A DNA stretch of 64,000 nt from Sipunculus nudus. Its lineage: Eukaryota > Annelida > Sipuncula > Golfingiida > Sipunculidae. Shown here piece after piece: positions 47,788-59,608 of this stretch. Each line of letters opens with the position of its first letter. Position 1 is the first letter of the stretch. The stretch is from NCBI GenBank assembly GCA_026874595.1, contig CM049310.1, positions 2,604,001 through 2,668,000 on the forward strand. Direction: 5' to 3'. The notes under the pieces were generated by a model. That model saw only the letters and a program-made list of their open reading frames with translations, made no database searches and was not told the origin of the DNA. A program made the translations under genes and the position numbers.

Positions 47788-50222
47788 CTTGAATGTTACA
47801 GATTAAAATGTATTAAAACACTGGAACTAGGTCCCAGGAACCCGAGGGCTGGAATGTAACAGATTAAAATGTAATAAAACACTCACACTAGATCCCAAGA
47901 ACCCGAGGCCTGGAATGTGACAGATTAAAATGTATTAAAACAAAAGAACTAGTTCCCGGGAACCCGAGGCCTGGAATGTTACAGATTAAAATATAATAAA
48001 ACACTGGAACAAGGTCCCAGGAACCTGAGGCCTGAAATGTGACAGATTAAAATGTATTAAAACACTGGAACTAGGTCCCAGGAACCCGAGGCCTGGAATG
48101 TAACAGATTAAAATGAATTAAAACACTGGAACTAGATCCCAGGAACCCTAGGCCTGGAAAGTGACAGATTAAAATGTATTAAAACACTGGAACTAGATCC
48201 CAGGAACCCGAGGCCTGGAGTATAACAGATTAAAATGTATTAAAACACTGACACTAGATCCCTGGAACCCAAGGCCAGGAATGTAACAGATTAAAATGTA
48301 TTAAAACACTGACACTAGATCCCAGGAATCCTTGGCTTGGAATGTAACAGATTAAAGTATATTAAAACACTGGAACTAGATCCCAGGAACCTGAGGCCTG
48401 GAATGTAACAGATTAAAATGTATTAAAACACTGGAACTAGATCCCAGGAACCCGAGGCCTGGAATGTAACAGATTAAAATGTATTAAAACACTGGAACTA
48501 GATCCCGGGAACCCGAGGCCATAAATGTAACAGATTAAAAAGTAGTAAAACACTGACACTAGATCCCAGGAACCCTTGGCCTGGAATGTAACAGATTAAA
48601 ATGTATTAAAACACTGGAACTAGATCCCAGGAACCCGAGGCCTGGAATGTAACAGATTAAAATGTATTAAAACACTGGAACTAGATCCCAGGAACCCGAG
48701 GCGTGGAATGTAACAGATTAAAAAGTAGTAAAACACTGACACTAGATCCCAGGAACCCTTGGCCTGGAATGTAACTGATTAAAATGTATTAAAACACTGG
48801 AACTAGATCTGGGGAACCCGAGGCCTGGAGTGTAACAGATTGAAATGTATTAAAACACTAGAACTAGATCCTGGGAACCCGAGGCCTGGAATGTTACAGA
48901 TTAAAATATAATAAAACACTGGAACTAGGGCCCAGGAACCCAATGCCTGGAATGTGACATATTAAAATGTATTAAAACACTGGAACTAGATCCCAGGAAC
49001 CCAAGGCGTGGAATGTAACAGATTAAAATGTATTAAAACACTGGAACTAGATCTGGGGAACCCGAGGCCTGGAGTGTAACAGATTGAAATGTATTAAAAC
49101 ACTAGAACTAGATCCTGGGAACCCTAGGCCTGGAATGTTACAGATTAAAATATAATAAAACACTGGAACTAGGGCCCAGGAACCCGAGGCCTGGAATGTG
49201 ACATATTGAAATGTACTAAAACACTGGAACTAGGTCCCAGGAACCTGAGGGCTGGAATGTAACTAATTAAAATGTAATAAAACACTCACACTAGATCCCT
49301 GGAACCCTAGGCCAGGAATGTAACAGATTAAAATGTAGTAAAACACTGACACTAGATCCCAGGAACCCGAGGCCTGGAATGTACCAGATTAAAATGTATT
49401 AAAACACTGGAACTAGATCCCAGGAACCCAAGGCCTGGAATGTAACAGATTAAAATGTATTAAAACACTGGAACTAGATCCCGGGAACCCGAGGCCTGGA
49501 ATGTAACAGATTAAAATGTTTTAAAACACTGGAACTAGATCCCAGGAACCCGAGGCCTGGAATGTAACAGATTAAAATGTATTAAAACACTGGAACTAGA
49601 TCCCGGGAACCCAAGGCCTGGAATGTAACAGATTAAAATGTATTAAAACACTGGAACTAGATCCTGCATGGGAACCCGAGGCCTGGAATGTAACAGATTA
49701 AAATGTATATAAACACTGGAACTAGATCCTGGGAATTCAGCAGGATAAAATGTGTTATACTGCAGAGATTTAGAATATAAAGGCACAGATTTATTATGAA
49801 ACAGGAAGCAGAGGCCTGGAATATTACAGATTAAAATGTATTAAAACACTGGAACTAGATCCTGGGAATTCAGCAGGATAAAATGTGTTTTACTGCAGAG
49901 ATACAGAATATAAAGGGACACATTTATTATGAAACAGGAAGCAGAGGCCTGGAATATTACAGATTAAAATGTATTAAAACACTGGAACTAGATCCTGGGA
50001 ATTCAGCAGGATAAAATGTGTTTTACTGCAGAGATACAGAATATAAAGGGACACATTTATTATGAAACAGGAAGCAGAGGCCTGGAATGTTACAGATCAA
50101 AATGTATTCAAACACTGAAACTAGATCCTGGGAATTCAGCAGGATAAAATGTGTTTTACTGCAGAGATACAGAATATAAAGGGACACATTTATTATGAAA
50201 CAGGAAGCAGAGGCCTGGAACC
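47771..50222. repeat. 61-bp tandem array seeded by the WDR38 exon 7 splice acceptor
   Basis: Units step by exactly 61 bp from 47771 (47832, 47893, 47954 and on) to about 49730, about 32 units. Read on the minus strand, each contains TTTTAATCTGTTACATTCCA-G, a 3' splice site, followed by GCCTCGGGTTCCTGGGA, the first 17 bases of exon 7. The first unit is the real exon edge. From 49731 the array changes to a 133-bp unit, repeated at 49864, 49997 and 50130, built from a 61-bp unit plus a 72-bp block containing GGGAATTCAGCAGGATAAAA. The array fills over half of intron 6. Confidence 0.95.
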
Positions 50223-51535
50223 AAGTACAAAGGAATAAAATACTATTCTAGTATACTATACTAATATTGAAGAGGCCAGATATTATTTAGAAAGGATTAC
50301 ACCACAGAGGTTCACTCCCAGATGCCCACATTGAACGAAAAGCATCAGTCATGGAAAGGAGCTGACTGGGAAATATTACTGAGATGGTATTTTTTTGGAA
50401 TAAAAAGGCTTGAAATAGACTGGCATGGAGTACACTACAGATGTACATGGGTCCTGTCTCAGTGTAAGCAATTCTGGTAATGCCTCTATCACCAGTGGGC
50501 TTTTACTCTATCACTATGACGACACAAATGGGCTGCCCCCATGAGATTAGCCAATCATTACCTTTTCCAGTTTCCTCACCCCAGCCAGAGGTTAGTGATA
50601 TCCCTCGGTCTGTAGTGTTCCTGAGGTCAAGGAGGCCTCTGTTCATCCAATGGTGAATACAGTTACATAGGGGAGATGCCTGAATTTCACAGTGACACAA
50701 ATGAATTACGAGGTCTGTTTATGTTAAATGGGAACTTCATGGAATAATAACATATAGTCAGGGATAGTTAATAATATTTAATAATGTATTAATTGTTGTC
50801 ATTGAATGTGTTGACAAGCAAGAAGGCTGGTGGATCATATCTGCCATGGGTACTCTGGCCAAATGATGACTGGACTGCCCCTGGGGATCTTCCAGACTCC
50901 CTGTGGATCTAGAATCAGGAAGTCCTTTACAACTGAAACCTCATCCCCTATTGTTTGCTGGGTGCCAGCACGAGGAAGATGTTGATCACTACTCCTTGCA
51001 CTTGAGGAATCACTGCGAGTGCAGCACCGGTGGCTGGAGGCTCCTGATCTCCTGTTGTTGTGCAGGCGCAGCCTACAGCATCCTCTCCATTGAGAGGTGG
51101 AAATGAGGCCAAGGAGGAGGCCATTCAGATACAGCTGAGTTCTGTCTGGGGTCAAAGAAAAGAAGTGACCTCCTACAGTGACACCTGATGGACAGGCTCC
51201 ACCAGATCCACATCCGACGATTAGGAGAACCCCAACCTCAGAGTGGTGTAGGAGCCAAATGCAATCCCGAGTAAGAGCAGCAGACACAAGCGATAGATGG
51301 ACTTTGATATGCGGCTGCATGTAGATTAGTTAACCTTTCCTTTGTTTTATTTTTTTTTTCTTGCATGCTAGATAGGGTTTGATAGGTGTTTAGATATTGT
51401 ATTAAACAGACTGTGTGGACTTATTCCTTTAGAGGATAGATAGTACCCAAATGTGGGGTTGGACTGTAATTTTTGTACTTTTGTTTTTATTTTGATTTTG
51501 TTCAAGGGCTAACATTTTTTATAGTAGTGGGGAGA
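50223..51535. other. Intron 6 remainder with a GC-richer block, not identified
   Basis: The block 50835-51320 is richer in G and C than the rest and keeps a 161-codon frame open on the minus strand. That frame shows no domain I recognise and no splice context that would join it to WDR38. It may belong to a retroelement next to the possible LTR at 51536. Confidence 0.35.
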
Positions 51536-51840
51536 TGTAGTGAGTTGGGGTAGGTAGGAGTTCTTCTATTATAAGTATAAGTACCAGTCTACTTAGCTGG
51601 GGGCAAGGTGGGATAAGTTACGGATTGGTCATGGTGGTGGAAGTTGGTTGGAGCGGGTTTTGATGGTGGATATTTTGTGTAAAATGCTAGTCGTTTTGGA
51701 GTGATTTGGAGGGATACCTTAGCCTGAGGGGGTGTTGAGCTGCTGTGAAGTAGCCCAGAGATAGACAGCAACCTACTATAAGTTCTTGATTAAACTGTTA
51801 CTGTCTTTGGCTGTTTTTCTTCTCCATCGGTTGATAATCA
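51536..51840 (+). mobile_element. Possible solo or terminal LTR
   Basis: Begins TGTAGTGAGTTGGGG after a purine-rich tract (AGTAGTGGGGAGA) like a polypurine primer, and ends near TTGATAATCA before a poly-C run. It includes a CTTGATTAAACTGTTAC block near the end. No matching second LTR or retroviral-type coding region is visible, so this is tentative. Confidence 0.25.
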
Positions 51841-52278
51841 CCCCCCCCCCCCCCACTAATTTTGTGATGGCTCATTACCATAACTCCAGCCAGGGTTCCT
51901 GTTCGGGTTTTTACCTCCAAGAATTGTATTACCGGCTTGGGAAGCATTAAGTAGCAAAGATATGGTACAATTCCAAGTTCTGCATACACGGTACAGGAAA
52001 CCCAACATCTTAGGGGTAATAAATGCAGTTTTCCATTATATCATTTTTTTCCTTATTGAAAGCTAATCTTAATTTAGCAGATAGCAATGCTTTTAAAAAT
52101 AAAGTTACACTTATTAAACTATAGATGAACATTTAAAACTATACATCTTTTACAATCAAGAGCCTGTACAGCTAGCTAACACTTGCAGAAAGCTGTAACC
52201 CTTTGTGTAATATTTACATATTAGATAAGAAAACCTGAATTGTAAAGCCTTAGCCTTTCTGTTGTAGTGTATACCTAC

Positions 52279-52410
52279 CAGGAGGCCTTCCTTGGAAAAC
52301 ACAACTGTGTGGACATTGCCTGTGTGACCCATTAACTCACGGACACCGTTCTCTTGGTCTCTGCTGTCCATGCTCCATAAACGCACTGTGAAATCCCATG
52401 ATCCTGTAGC
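52279..52410 (-). CDS. WDR38: WDR38-like protein, coding exon 6 of 8
   Basis: Acceptor TTTATATAG/GCT, donor CTG/GTAGGT; 132 nt in phase 0. Encodes ATGSWDFTVRLWSMDSRDQE and then LMGHTGNVHTVVFSKEGLL. It aligns with the human WDR38 segment LATGSWDSTVHIWDL and its following GH blade. Confidence 0.92.
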
Positions 52411-53805
52411 CTATATAAATTCAAATTACAAACATATATAATATAATAAAATAATGGCCAATGGGAAAAATAATATTGTGGCTTCTTTGTTCAGAATATT
52501 TTATAATTCATACAGTTTTTCATTACATTTAATTTTCATTATGCTTCATAACATCCATAAAAGAAATGTTTTTTTTAAAGAATGTTTGTAAAGATTCCTA
52601 TTTTTAATACAGCCATGTTAAAAGTGCAAGAAAATAAATTTACACAACAGGTCAATCCAAAACTGGATTAAATTGATATCAACATGATGTATCATTTTTT
52701 TTTAAATATGGTAAAAAGAGATCGTTCAAAAACATTTGTGCACACAAAGCATTCTCTTTACTGCAAATGGCACTACATTGCATGGAAAGCAACACCAAAA
52801 CATGTTTAAATTTGTTGAACAAAATGGAGATACACAGCAGTCCAAATTGGCAAAATTTTCATCCAGACATTTGGGTCTGACAAGACAAAAATTCATTAGA
52901 CCCCCAAAGGATTTCACTTGGCCAATATAAAAAAAAAATAAAATTTTGTTCAGTAATATGTTTTATCACTTGGCTTTGTTGCCATTTAAGTATTTTGTAA
53001 TGACTTAATGGGACATTAACGTGAGAATAAATAAGATGAAACAATTAGTCTTTTATTGCACAGCTACAGCAAATAAAATTCCCCTTTATTTCAATGAAAA
53101 GTGATCTTGATCTAGCATCATATCGACCCTCTTGCATTACGACCAGATTACTGGCGCCAGAGTTTCATGACATCTAAGTCTGAGGAACGCATTATAAGGC
53201 CTTATGAAGATGCAAATATTTTTGTCATTTCTTACAGTGCTTCATGGCCTACAGGTACACTGTCAAACAACATAAACCAGACCAATCGTTAGCATTTTTG
53301 GTGGACTTTCTTATAATACCAAACATAAGCGAGAAAAGTTCCATTTTAACCCAGCAAATTGGTAAACCCCTTGGCGTGTTTGTTGAATTTATGACCGCAT
53401 GAACACAAGCATGGCTGGCACGGGTTACAGGACGCAGGCAGCTTGCAGGTGATACAGGAAATGACCAGTGTCCACTGAGATGGTGTTTCAGTTTGGGTTG
53501 TGAGCTCACATGAATACTAATCTGTAAATTCATTATTTGTAGCAAACTATTGAGATTATGGGCTGTTTACCACAATATGAATGCAACCTGATGAAAGACC
53601 ACTGTGATACATTACTAGAGATAACCTGTTTCATGACTCGAGTAGGCTTACCAGCCCAATTGTCTGATTGCCTACTGAGTTGGGTTGTCACGGCTAATCT
53701 TGATCAGACCGATTAAAAATAATTACTCCCTTAAAACTGCTGGTAAATCAGGTGGTTTGGCTTTAATTGTGAGCCCTGTACAAGTTACTGGCATGGCATA
53801 CTCAC

Positions 53806-53886
53806 CAGCCACTGTCCATTAATGGAAAAAGCAGCAGATTGCACCAAATTCTGATGTCCAGTTAATATTTTTAGCACAAACCCATT
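53806..53886 (-). CDS. WDR38: WDR38-like protein, coding exon 5 of 8
   Basis: Acceptor TATTGTTTCAG/AAT, donor CTG/GTGAGT; 81 nt, 27 codons, phase 0. Encodes NGFVLKILTGHQNLVQSAAF and SINGQWL, the start of the fourth blade. Confidence 0.9.
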
Positions 53887-54253
53887 CTGAAACAATATAA
53901 AAGCAACAAGTAACACATCATTTCACCTAAAACACACAGGTGCAAATTAAGCAGACTTATACTGAGAAGGATTCCACAGTGCAGCAACTGTGCAAATACT
54001 GTTACTGGTTTTTCATCCTCAAAATTAGCTGGAAAGTTTTTTACCAACACTATACATTCTCTGATAATGAGAAAAACTATGTACATTTATATACGTCTTT
54101 TATTTACTGTTTTATCTCCTGATTTATTTGCACAGAATAATTTTTCAAGAAAAGGAGGACTCGTGCTTATCAGATAACCAAGGTAATCACCTTATAGGTA
54201 TATATTATCACATAAATTTTTTGATAATCTTTAAACTGTTTAAGGTTACCCAC

Positions 54254-54351
54254 CTGAACATGCCACAAAATGGCTGTTCTGTCCCAGCTCCCTGAGCATA
54301 ACATTGATGAATCAGCAGAAAACGCAAGGCACTCAATGCTTTTAGTGTGAC
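54254..54351 (-). CDS. WDR38: WDR38-like protein, coding exon 4 of 8
   Basis: Acceptor CAACTCGCAG, donor CAG/GTGGGT; 98 nt starting in phase 1. Encodes GHTKSIECLAFSADSSMLCS and GSWDRTAILWHVQ, with the GH and WD landmarks of a blade. Confidence 0.92.
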
Positions 54352-54676
54352 CTGCGAGTTGAAGCAAATATTAACAATATGAACCTACACTCAGAGTTAC
54401 AGCTTGATAAAATGAATTTAAAGCCATGTATTAATGTATTCAAAACCCTTTTAAGGGTTTATTAATTTTATGGTTTTAATTCTGAAATTAACCCAAAAGA
54501 AAAGCCTGACGGTGGTTTCATTATAAATAATTGCAGGAGTACCTGGTTGATTTATTGACAGGTAATTTTACAAAACAAATTTAATTGTAGATAATTATCT
54601 ACAGAAACTGAGAAGCACCGTGACCCCTTGGTTGGACGGGCTATTGTAGTACTTTCAATACGAGGAGCTTGTGTAC

Positions 54677-54793
54677 CTTCCAAAACATGTAGACATTCCA
54701 CATCCCTTGTCCGCCATACTCGGATTGTTTTATCGTAAGACCCACTGGCAAAGTATTTACTGTTTGGAGAGACTGCAACACACCTTATTGCAC
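54677..54793 (-). CDS. WDR38: WDR38-like protein, coding exon 3 of 8
   Basis: Acceptor GGGTTGTAG, donor GAAG/GTACAC; 117 nt. Encodes [20 protein letters not shown], then [19 protein letters not shown], a complete blade. The split Gly codons on both sides restore the GH motif. Confidence 0.92.
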
Positions 54794-55200
54794 CTACAAC
54801 CCAGAAAATAAGATAATAAATTTACAAATTTTATTGAACACATTAAATCAACGATTATTACAAGGGGAATACACAGTCTCTTAGCTGAAACAAACAACAA
54901 AAATGTTCAACAGTCAGATTACATATGGTAGTCCCTTTAAACTTTCATGCATTTCCTCCAGTTGACCTGAACCATGCCCTGTACACCTGTAAACAAATGG
55001 ATTATAATTTTATGGGGCATACCAATATTATTCATTAAGCCCATAAAATCTATAAATAAATCAAAATGAGCAGGGCAGCCCTTGAAATGTCTGTCCCACA
55101 ATAACAATATTTCTGTTAGAGTTTGCACAAAATAAACTGGTAAACTGGACTAACAGACTACTGGATCCTTGACTAACAAATATATTTTTATAAGACTGAC

Positions 55201-55321
55201 CAGTATGACCCTTGAGCTTGCACACCATATTTCCTGTGACTGCATTAAACACCCGCACTCTTTCATCATCAGAACCAGTGACCATGATTTCGAAGTCTGG
55301 GGAAAATGCCACGCAATTGAC
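55201..55321 (-). CDS. WDR38: WDR38-like protein, coding exon 2 of 8
   Basis: Acceptor TTATTTTTCAG/GTC, donor CTG/GTCAGT; 121 nt. Encodes VNCVAFSPDFEIMVTGSDDE, then RVRVFNAVTGNMVCKLKGHT. It aligns with the first blade of human WDR38 (EVNSSAFSPDG, LTGSEDG, LGGHTG). Confidence 0.93.
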
Positions 55322-55837
55322 CTGAAAAATAAAAGAATTTTCTGAGCTTGTACAACAGTATATCAAGCTATATCTACCAAGGGTATCTATCTTTAAATTC
55401 TTTTATTAAATATACAGTGAATTTCTTTGCATATGGAGCAAGTTAACTGAAAAAAAGTCCTTCTCTTATGTCATAAACTGAAAAAATGAGAGTCCAGTTG
55501 ATTACCAGTATTTTATAGAAATAATAAGATAAACTGGACTTTAAAGTTAACTATGTCCCTTTTTTGTTAATTTTGGTTTGTGCTCTTAATTTTTGCTCAG
55601 GCCCCCCTCCCCTATAATGATGGGCTTTGGTACTGAAACTATGGTATGCATAGTATATCACTGCAATATAAAGAAACTTTGTCTGTCACCACATGACCCG
55701 GGGGGGGGGGGGGGGATAAAGTATGGCTGTCTCATGTGAACTAAAAGGCTGATGGATGATCAGCTGTTTGGTGTGACAGTACTGGAATAGCAGTTAAGAA
55801 GGGCTTTGAAATTGTCAGTTAATTATCATTTACTTAC

Positions 55838-55849
55838 AGGTCTCCACAC
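55838..55849 (-). other. WDR38: Candidate 12-nt in-frame microexon of WDR38
   Basis: On the minus strand TATTTTTTTCAG is followed by GTGTGGAGACCT and then GTAAGTAAA: a strong acceptor, 12 coding bases and a consensus donor. Exon 1 ends in phase 0 and exon 2 starts in phase 0, so inclusion would add Val-Trp-Arg-Pro without a shift. The protein without it fits WDR38 better, so it would be alternative. Confidence 0.35.
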
Positions 55850-55948
55850 CTGAAAAAAATAATGATATGTATAGATTTTATATCATGTTACTGATAAATT
55901 ACTGATATCTTTTATTGGTATGTTAGTATCAAACAGAAAATGCTTTAC

Positions 55949-56014
55949 CTCATCCTTGTGGCCCCCAAAATTTCGGAGATCAATTCTGGTGTAGGTATCC
56001 TGACTTTTAGACAT
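55949..56014 (-). CDS. WDR38: WDR38-like WD40 protein, coding exon 1 of 8 (start)
   Basis: Eight exons (66, 121, 117, 98, 81, 132, 198 and 93 nt; 906 in all) join in consistent phases into a 301-residue WD40 protein, close to human WDR38 (314). Exon 1 encodes MSKSQDTYTRIDLRNFGGHK-D-E, which matches the human N-terminal RVKFFGQHGGE region, and ends at GAG/GTAAAG. The ATG is the first after a leader of about 118 bases whose acceptor (TATCTTGCAG) lies at 56133-56135. The chain folds as one seven-bladed propeller and has no other domain. WDR38's molecular role is poorly known; a link to ciliated cells is suggested in vertebrates. The gene converges with the schlafen-like gene. The largest intron, number 6 (4.5 kb), carries the 61-bp array. 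Confidence 0.9.
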
Positions 56015-56132
56015 TGCACTTGGATATGTTGTGCTATTTTGTGATTGCAGTTGTTTCACAAAGGATTATGTTACTTTCACATGCTTGATGCACCAGCAGG
56101 TTTCTGCAGCTATTGTTCGTCGTTGAAAATCC
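56015..56132 (-). other. WDR38: Likely WDR38 5' UTR in the first coding exon
   Basis: The exon begins after the acceptor TATCTTGCAG on the minus strand and has no upstream ATG in frame. At least one non-coding exon should lie further right, possibly in the GC-richer zone near 58830-58910, but no donor could be assigned with confidence. Confidence 0.5.
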
Positions 56133-58880
56133 CTGCAAGATATAAACAATAACATGTGCAGAGAATTTATACAATTAATCCAGAATTCATTTTTCTGTAT
56201 ACATGCTTGGATTCACATTAACATGCAGTAGTTATGTTCATCAATTTTTATTTGTCATAGTAGTCATGACAACTGACAATCTAAAAATAGATTTAAACCG
56301 TTTTGGGCTAATAACAAAAGATGCTCCTGTTCTCACCAATACCAGTTAATTTTATGGACATTTTTGCAGAATCCTCTATCAGGGTTATAGTTGTACAAAT
56401 TTGGGTGCCGGCTTAATTTAAGGACACTTGCAAAGCTTATCTTAGTGTTGTTATATGTGTTATAACTATTTTTTAATTATTATATTGGCTCTTGATTGAT
56501 TCATTTTTGTAAACACAGTTTGAGGTACAAATTTATTGCAGTTAGGGGTAATAAATATCCATAGTTTCATTACTGGTAGCTGTTTTTTGAATGATCTTTA
56601 ATATCCTTTGTGCAGGTTGGTGGGTTGCAAATGTTAGCTTTGTGCTGGCCACAGATGCCCACCGGAGCCAACTGGCATGGCTATGACCCTGTCCTGTATC
56701 CAAGCCATGACTCTTAGTGTTTGTGTCATATTTGATATGAGTTCTAAGATTGTGTGTCTGAACATGCGTTTCTCAAAATTTCTATTTCTGACTAACCCTA
56801 TTAAACCCTATTTTTGGTGTTCCCTGAGCTGAAGCATTCTTCTTATATTCCCTGAATTTCCCCTGACCAGAAAAAAGGATGCTCATATTCCAGGTTTTCC
56901 CTGATTTCTAGGACACCTACTAATTATTAATTGTTGAAGTGACCTGGAATAAATATGCTTATCATAATGTGAAGATACAACTTCAAATATATCTCATGTT
57001 GTATCTTTGAATAAGTACTAAAGACGTTACAATTGTCAAACGCCTCACGCACCTCATTTTGAGCAATACTATCAATAGTACATTTTAAATGTTCATATAA
57101 TAGATCAAACTAACTCCTATGTAGGTTAATTGTATCCCATATCAATCTCATGTGTCTCTAACTCTGTAATTATGTCCAATTTAACCTTTCTCTACATGAA
57201 TCTACAAGCTCATATTCATAACAATTCCTCCCGGTGCTTATTTACACCACTTTGTTTATATGCATGTCCTGTCTAAGTCATTCACATCCATTGTCTTGCG
57301 CCCTTCAGGCATAAGATGCACATGGATCACGGCTGTCCCACAAATACTTGGGTGTATTTCAAGGATTAGAGTTTACAAATAAACCAGCAATTTTACCTTG
57401 TCCATGCAAAATGTGAGATGGAGTATGCTAGTGGCAAGCAGTTAAAAAATGGCTGAGGATTAATTTTTTAAGCTTTTGTGATATCCGGGCAACAGACATT
57501 GCATAAGCTTAACAAATATTTACCCTCATTTTAACAACTACGACCAATTATCACACTGCCCTAACAATTGTCATGCTGTACTTCATTTACTTCTCTCTGA
57601 ATTTCCACACAACAGAAGATTTAAATATCCCCACTTGACCACTTGACCCAGCTCATCTTGCATGGCGCAGATGGTAGCGTATAGGACTTGTTCACATATG
57701 GTTGCTGACAGTAGCGGATCAAGGAAATTGTTTTTGGGGAGCTAATATGTTGCAGCGTATTACTGGCATCCAAAATGTGTGCAAACCTGGGATTGGGGTA
57801 GGCAGAGTGAGGTTAGTCACCATTAGAGGGAAGGACTTATTACCTTAGAATGAAGTCCTTGTGTTGTAGGATATCAATATATAGCATTTTACTCATGGAA
57901 TGTATATCTATGTTATATTTATAGGCTTTCTACTATACACTCATGCCTGAGCGCACTCAGCACATGTGAAATTAGCAGTAAAACTGAGTGTCCACCAGTC
58001 AGACTTTAAGGCTTATCCTACTGACCAACACGTGTGACAAGCATAGCTTCTGCTTAATGTTTGGAGCGAGTATAGAAACCTGCCTATATGGACTAGGTTA
58101 TGGGTGTATACAGACAGACGTTATGATGTTTAGGATTCATGTAATGGAGAAGTAAGAGGCATGTCGATGTCATATCATCAGGTATGTCATGGCTTATGTT
58201 GACTACTACCAATATAAGATGGTCCAGTCAGTTTAGACCCATCTTGGAAATGTATGCCGGATTCTATACTTGGGCCCTGCACTGGTTGCTGGTTCGAGAC
58301 CCAGTGAAGAGCTTCTCAACTGCATGTTATGTGTACTAATATTTTACTCTCTCTCTCATTGCAGGTTCGCCACCAGAGGGAGACACAGATGCAGAAGGCA
58401 GAACCAGAGATAAGAACAACATAACCGCGTAAACATAGACACCATTATTTTTTTCAGCCTGAACCAACTCTCTCCGACGCCTCAGATCTATCTTGCGTGA
58501 GGTGTTCGACAATCGCCCCTGAAGACAACTAGCCTTTCTTATTGTGCCATACTTTCGCATTCATGTGTATACATATACTACAAAACCTGTATCAATGTGG
58601 CATTCAGGTGATACAACCAGATAATGAGATATGCAGATCAGAGATAACACCTTTTGCAAACACCAAGAACTGCAAACTATGGCTGAAACAACAGAAAATG
58701 TTACCTTAATGAAAATATAATCAACCAAATGTACACCTGTTCGTTGTTACATACTGCAGACGAAATAAAAAATACACTTAAGTTGCCAGGAAAATGCACG
58801 TTAAGAAGTGTTTCCTCCTCACGTCTCCATGCGATATGTAAACATCGCAGGCTCGCAGTAAATACTCCACTTTGAGCTAA

Positions 58881-58926
58881 TCACATGTCTTCTTCCCACT
58901 GAACTAAATATGGCTGTGTGTAAAAC
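58881..58926 (+). repeat. Inverted repeat pair, left arm
   Basis: In reverse complement it matches 59550-59608: TTTTACACACAGCC, TATTTAGTTCAG and TGTGA are shared in order. The 13 bases between the last two are reversed in orientation between the arms. Confidence 0.75.
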
Positions 58927-59549
58927 TCGGAAGTCGGAAGCCGGAAGTCGGAAGCCAAGGATTTTTTAGAAACAAAGCCATAAAGCAGATACAAAAAGCC
59001 ATCACATCAATACTATTTCGATTTTTATCGATACACTAGGGTCTGTTCTATTCTGCTGTGAAGAATCATAGTTATTCATTCAATTATCTGAAAGTTATAG
59101 AAGAATCTGTGCTCGGAAGCCATCTCGGAAGCCACTCTGAAGTGCCGGTTAGTAGTCCAAATGTGTAAAACTCGGAAGCCACGGCCACGCACTGGTCATC
59201 AAAATCGTCAGCATATGCGTGCATGTCAAGCATTTTCAATATCTTCCAGATGACATATTTTTTTTTATAATTCAATCTGTTGTGTTACTTTATAATGCTG
59301 TTTTCTTACAATAATATTTTGTCGTCATATTTTTTTTTTCATTTTGTAAAACAACATAGTATCAATTGATTAATTAAAATGATAAATAGAATTAAAATTT
59401 GACAGAAACACGACAACGTCCTGAAAATGTTTCTTAAGGTTTTTTCGATAAAATGTTTTATGTTTCATGTTTAAATTGACCAAACTTTACATGTTCCATT
59501 GATAAAAAAAATCATCAGGATTATGTATCTCTTAGACTTATATTATAAA

Positions 59550-59608
59550 TTTTACACACAGCCACTAAATATAGACTATATTTAGTTCAGTGTCTTCTTC
59601 CCATGTGA
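59550..59608 (+). repeat. Inverted repeat pair, right arm
   Basis: Partner of 58881-58926, with an extra 13-15 bases (ACTAAATATAGAC region) that look like a local duplication of the following TATTTAG block, and with the 13-bp core at 59591-59603 flipped. Confidence 0.75.

Noticed and set aside
50835-51320. 161-codon frame as an alternative WDR38 exon
   Set aside because: No acceptor/donor pair in phase with neighbouring exons, and no WD40 landmarks.
58336-58560. 74-codon minus frame as a gene
   Set aside because: No recognised domain, no splice or polyadenylation context, and length within chance expectation.
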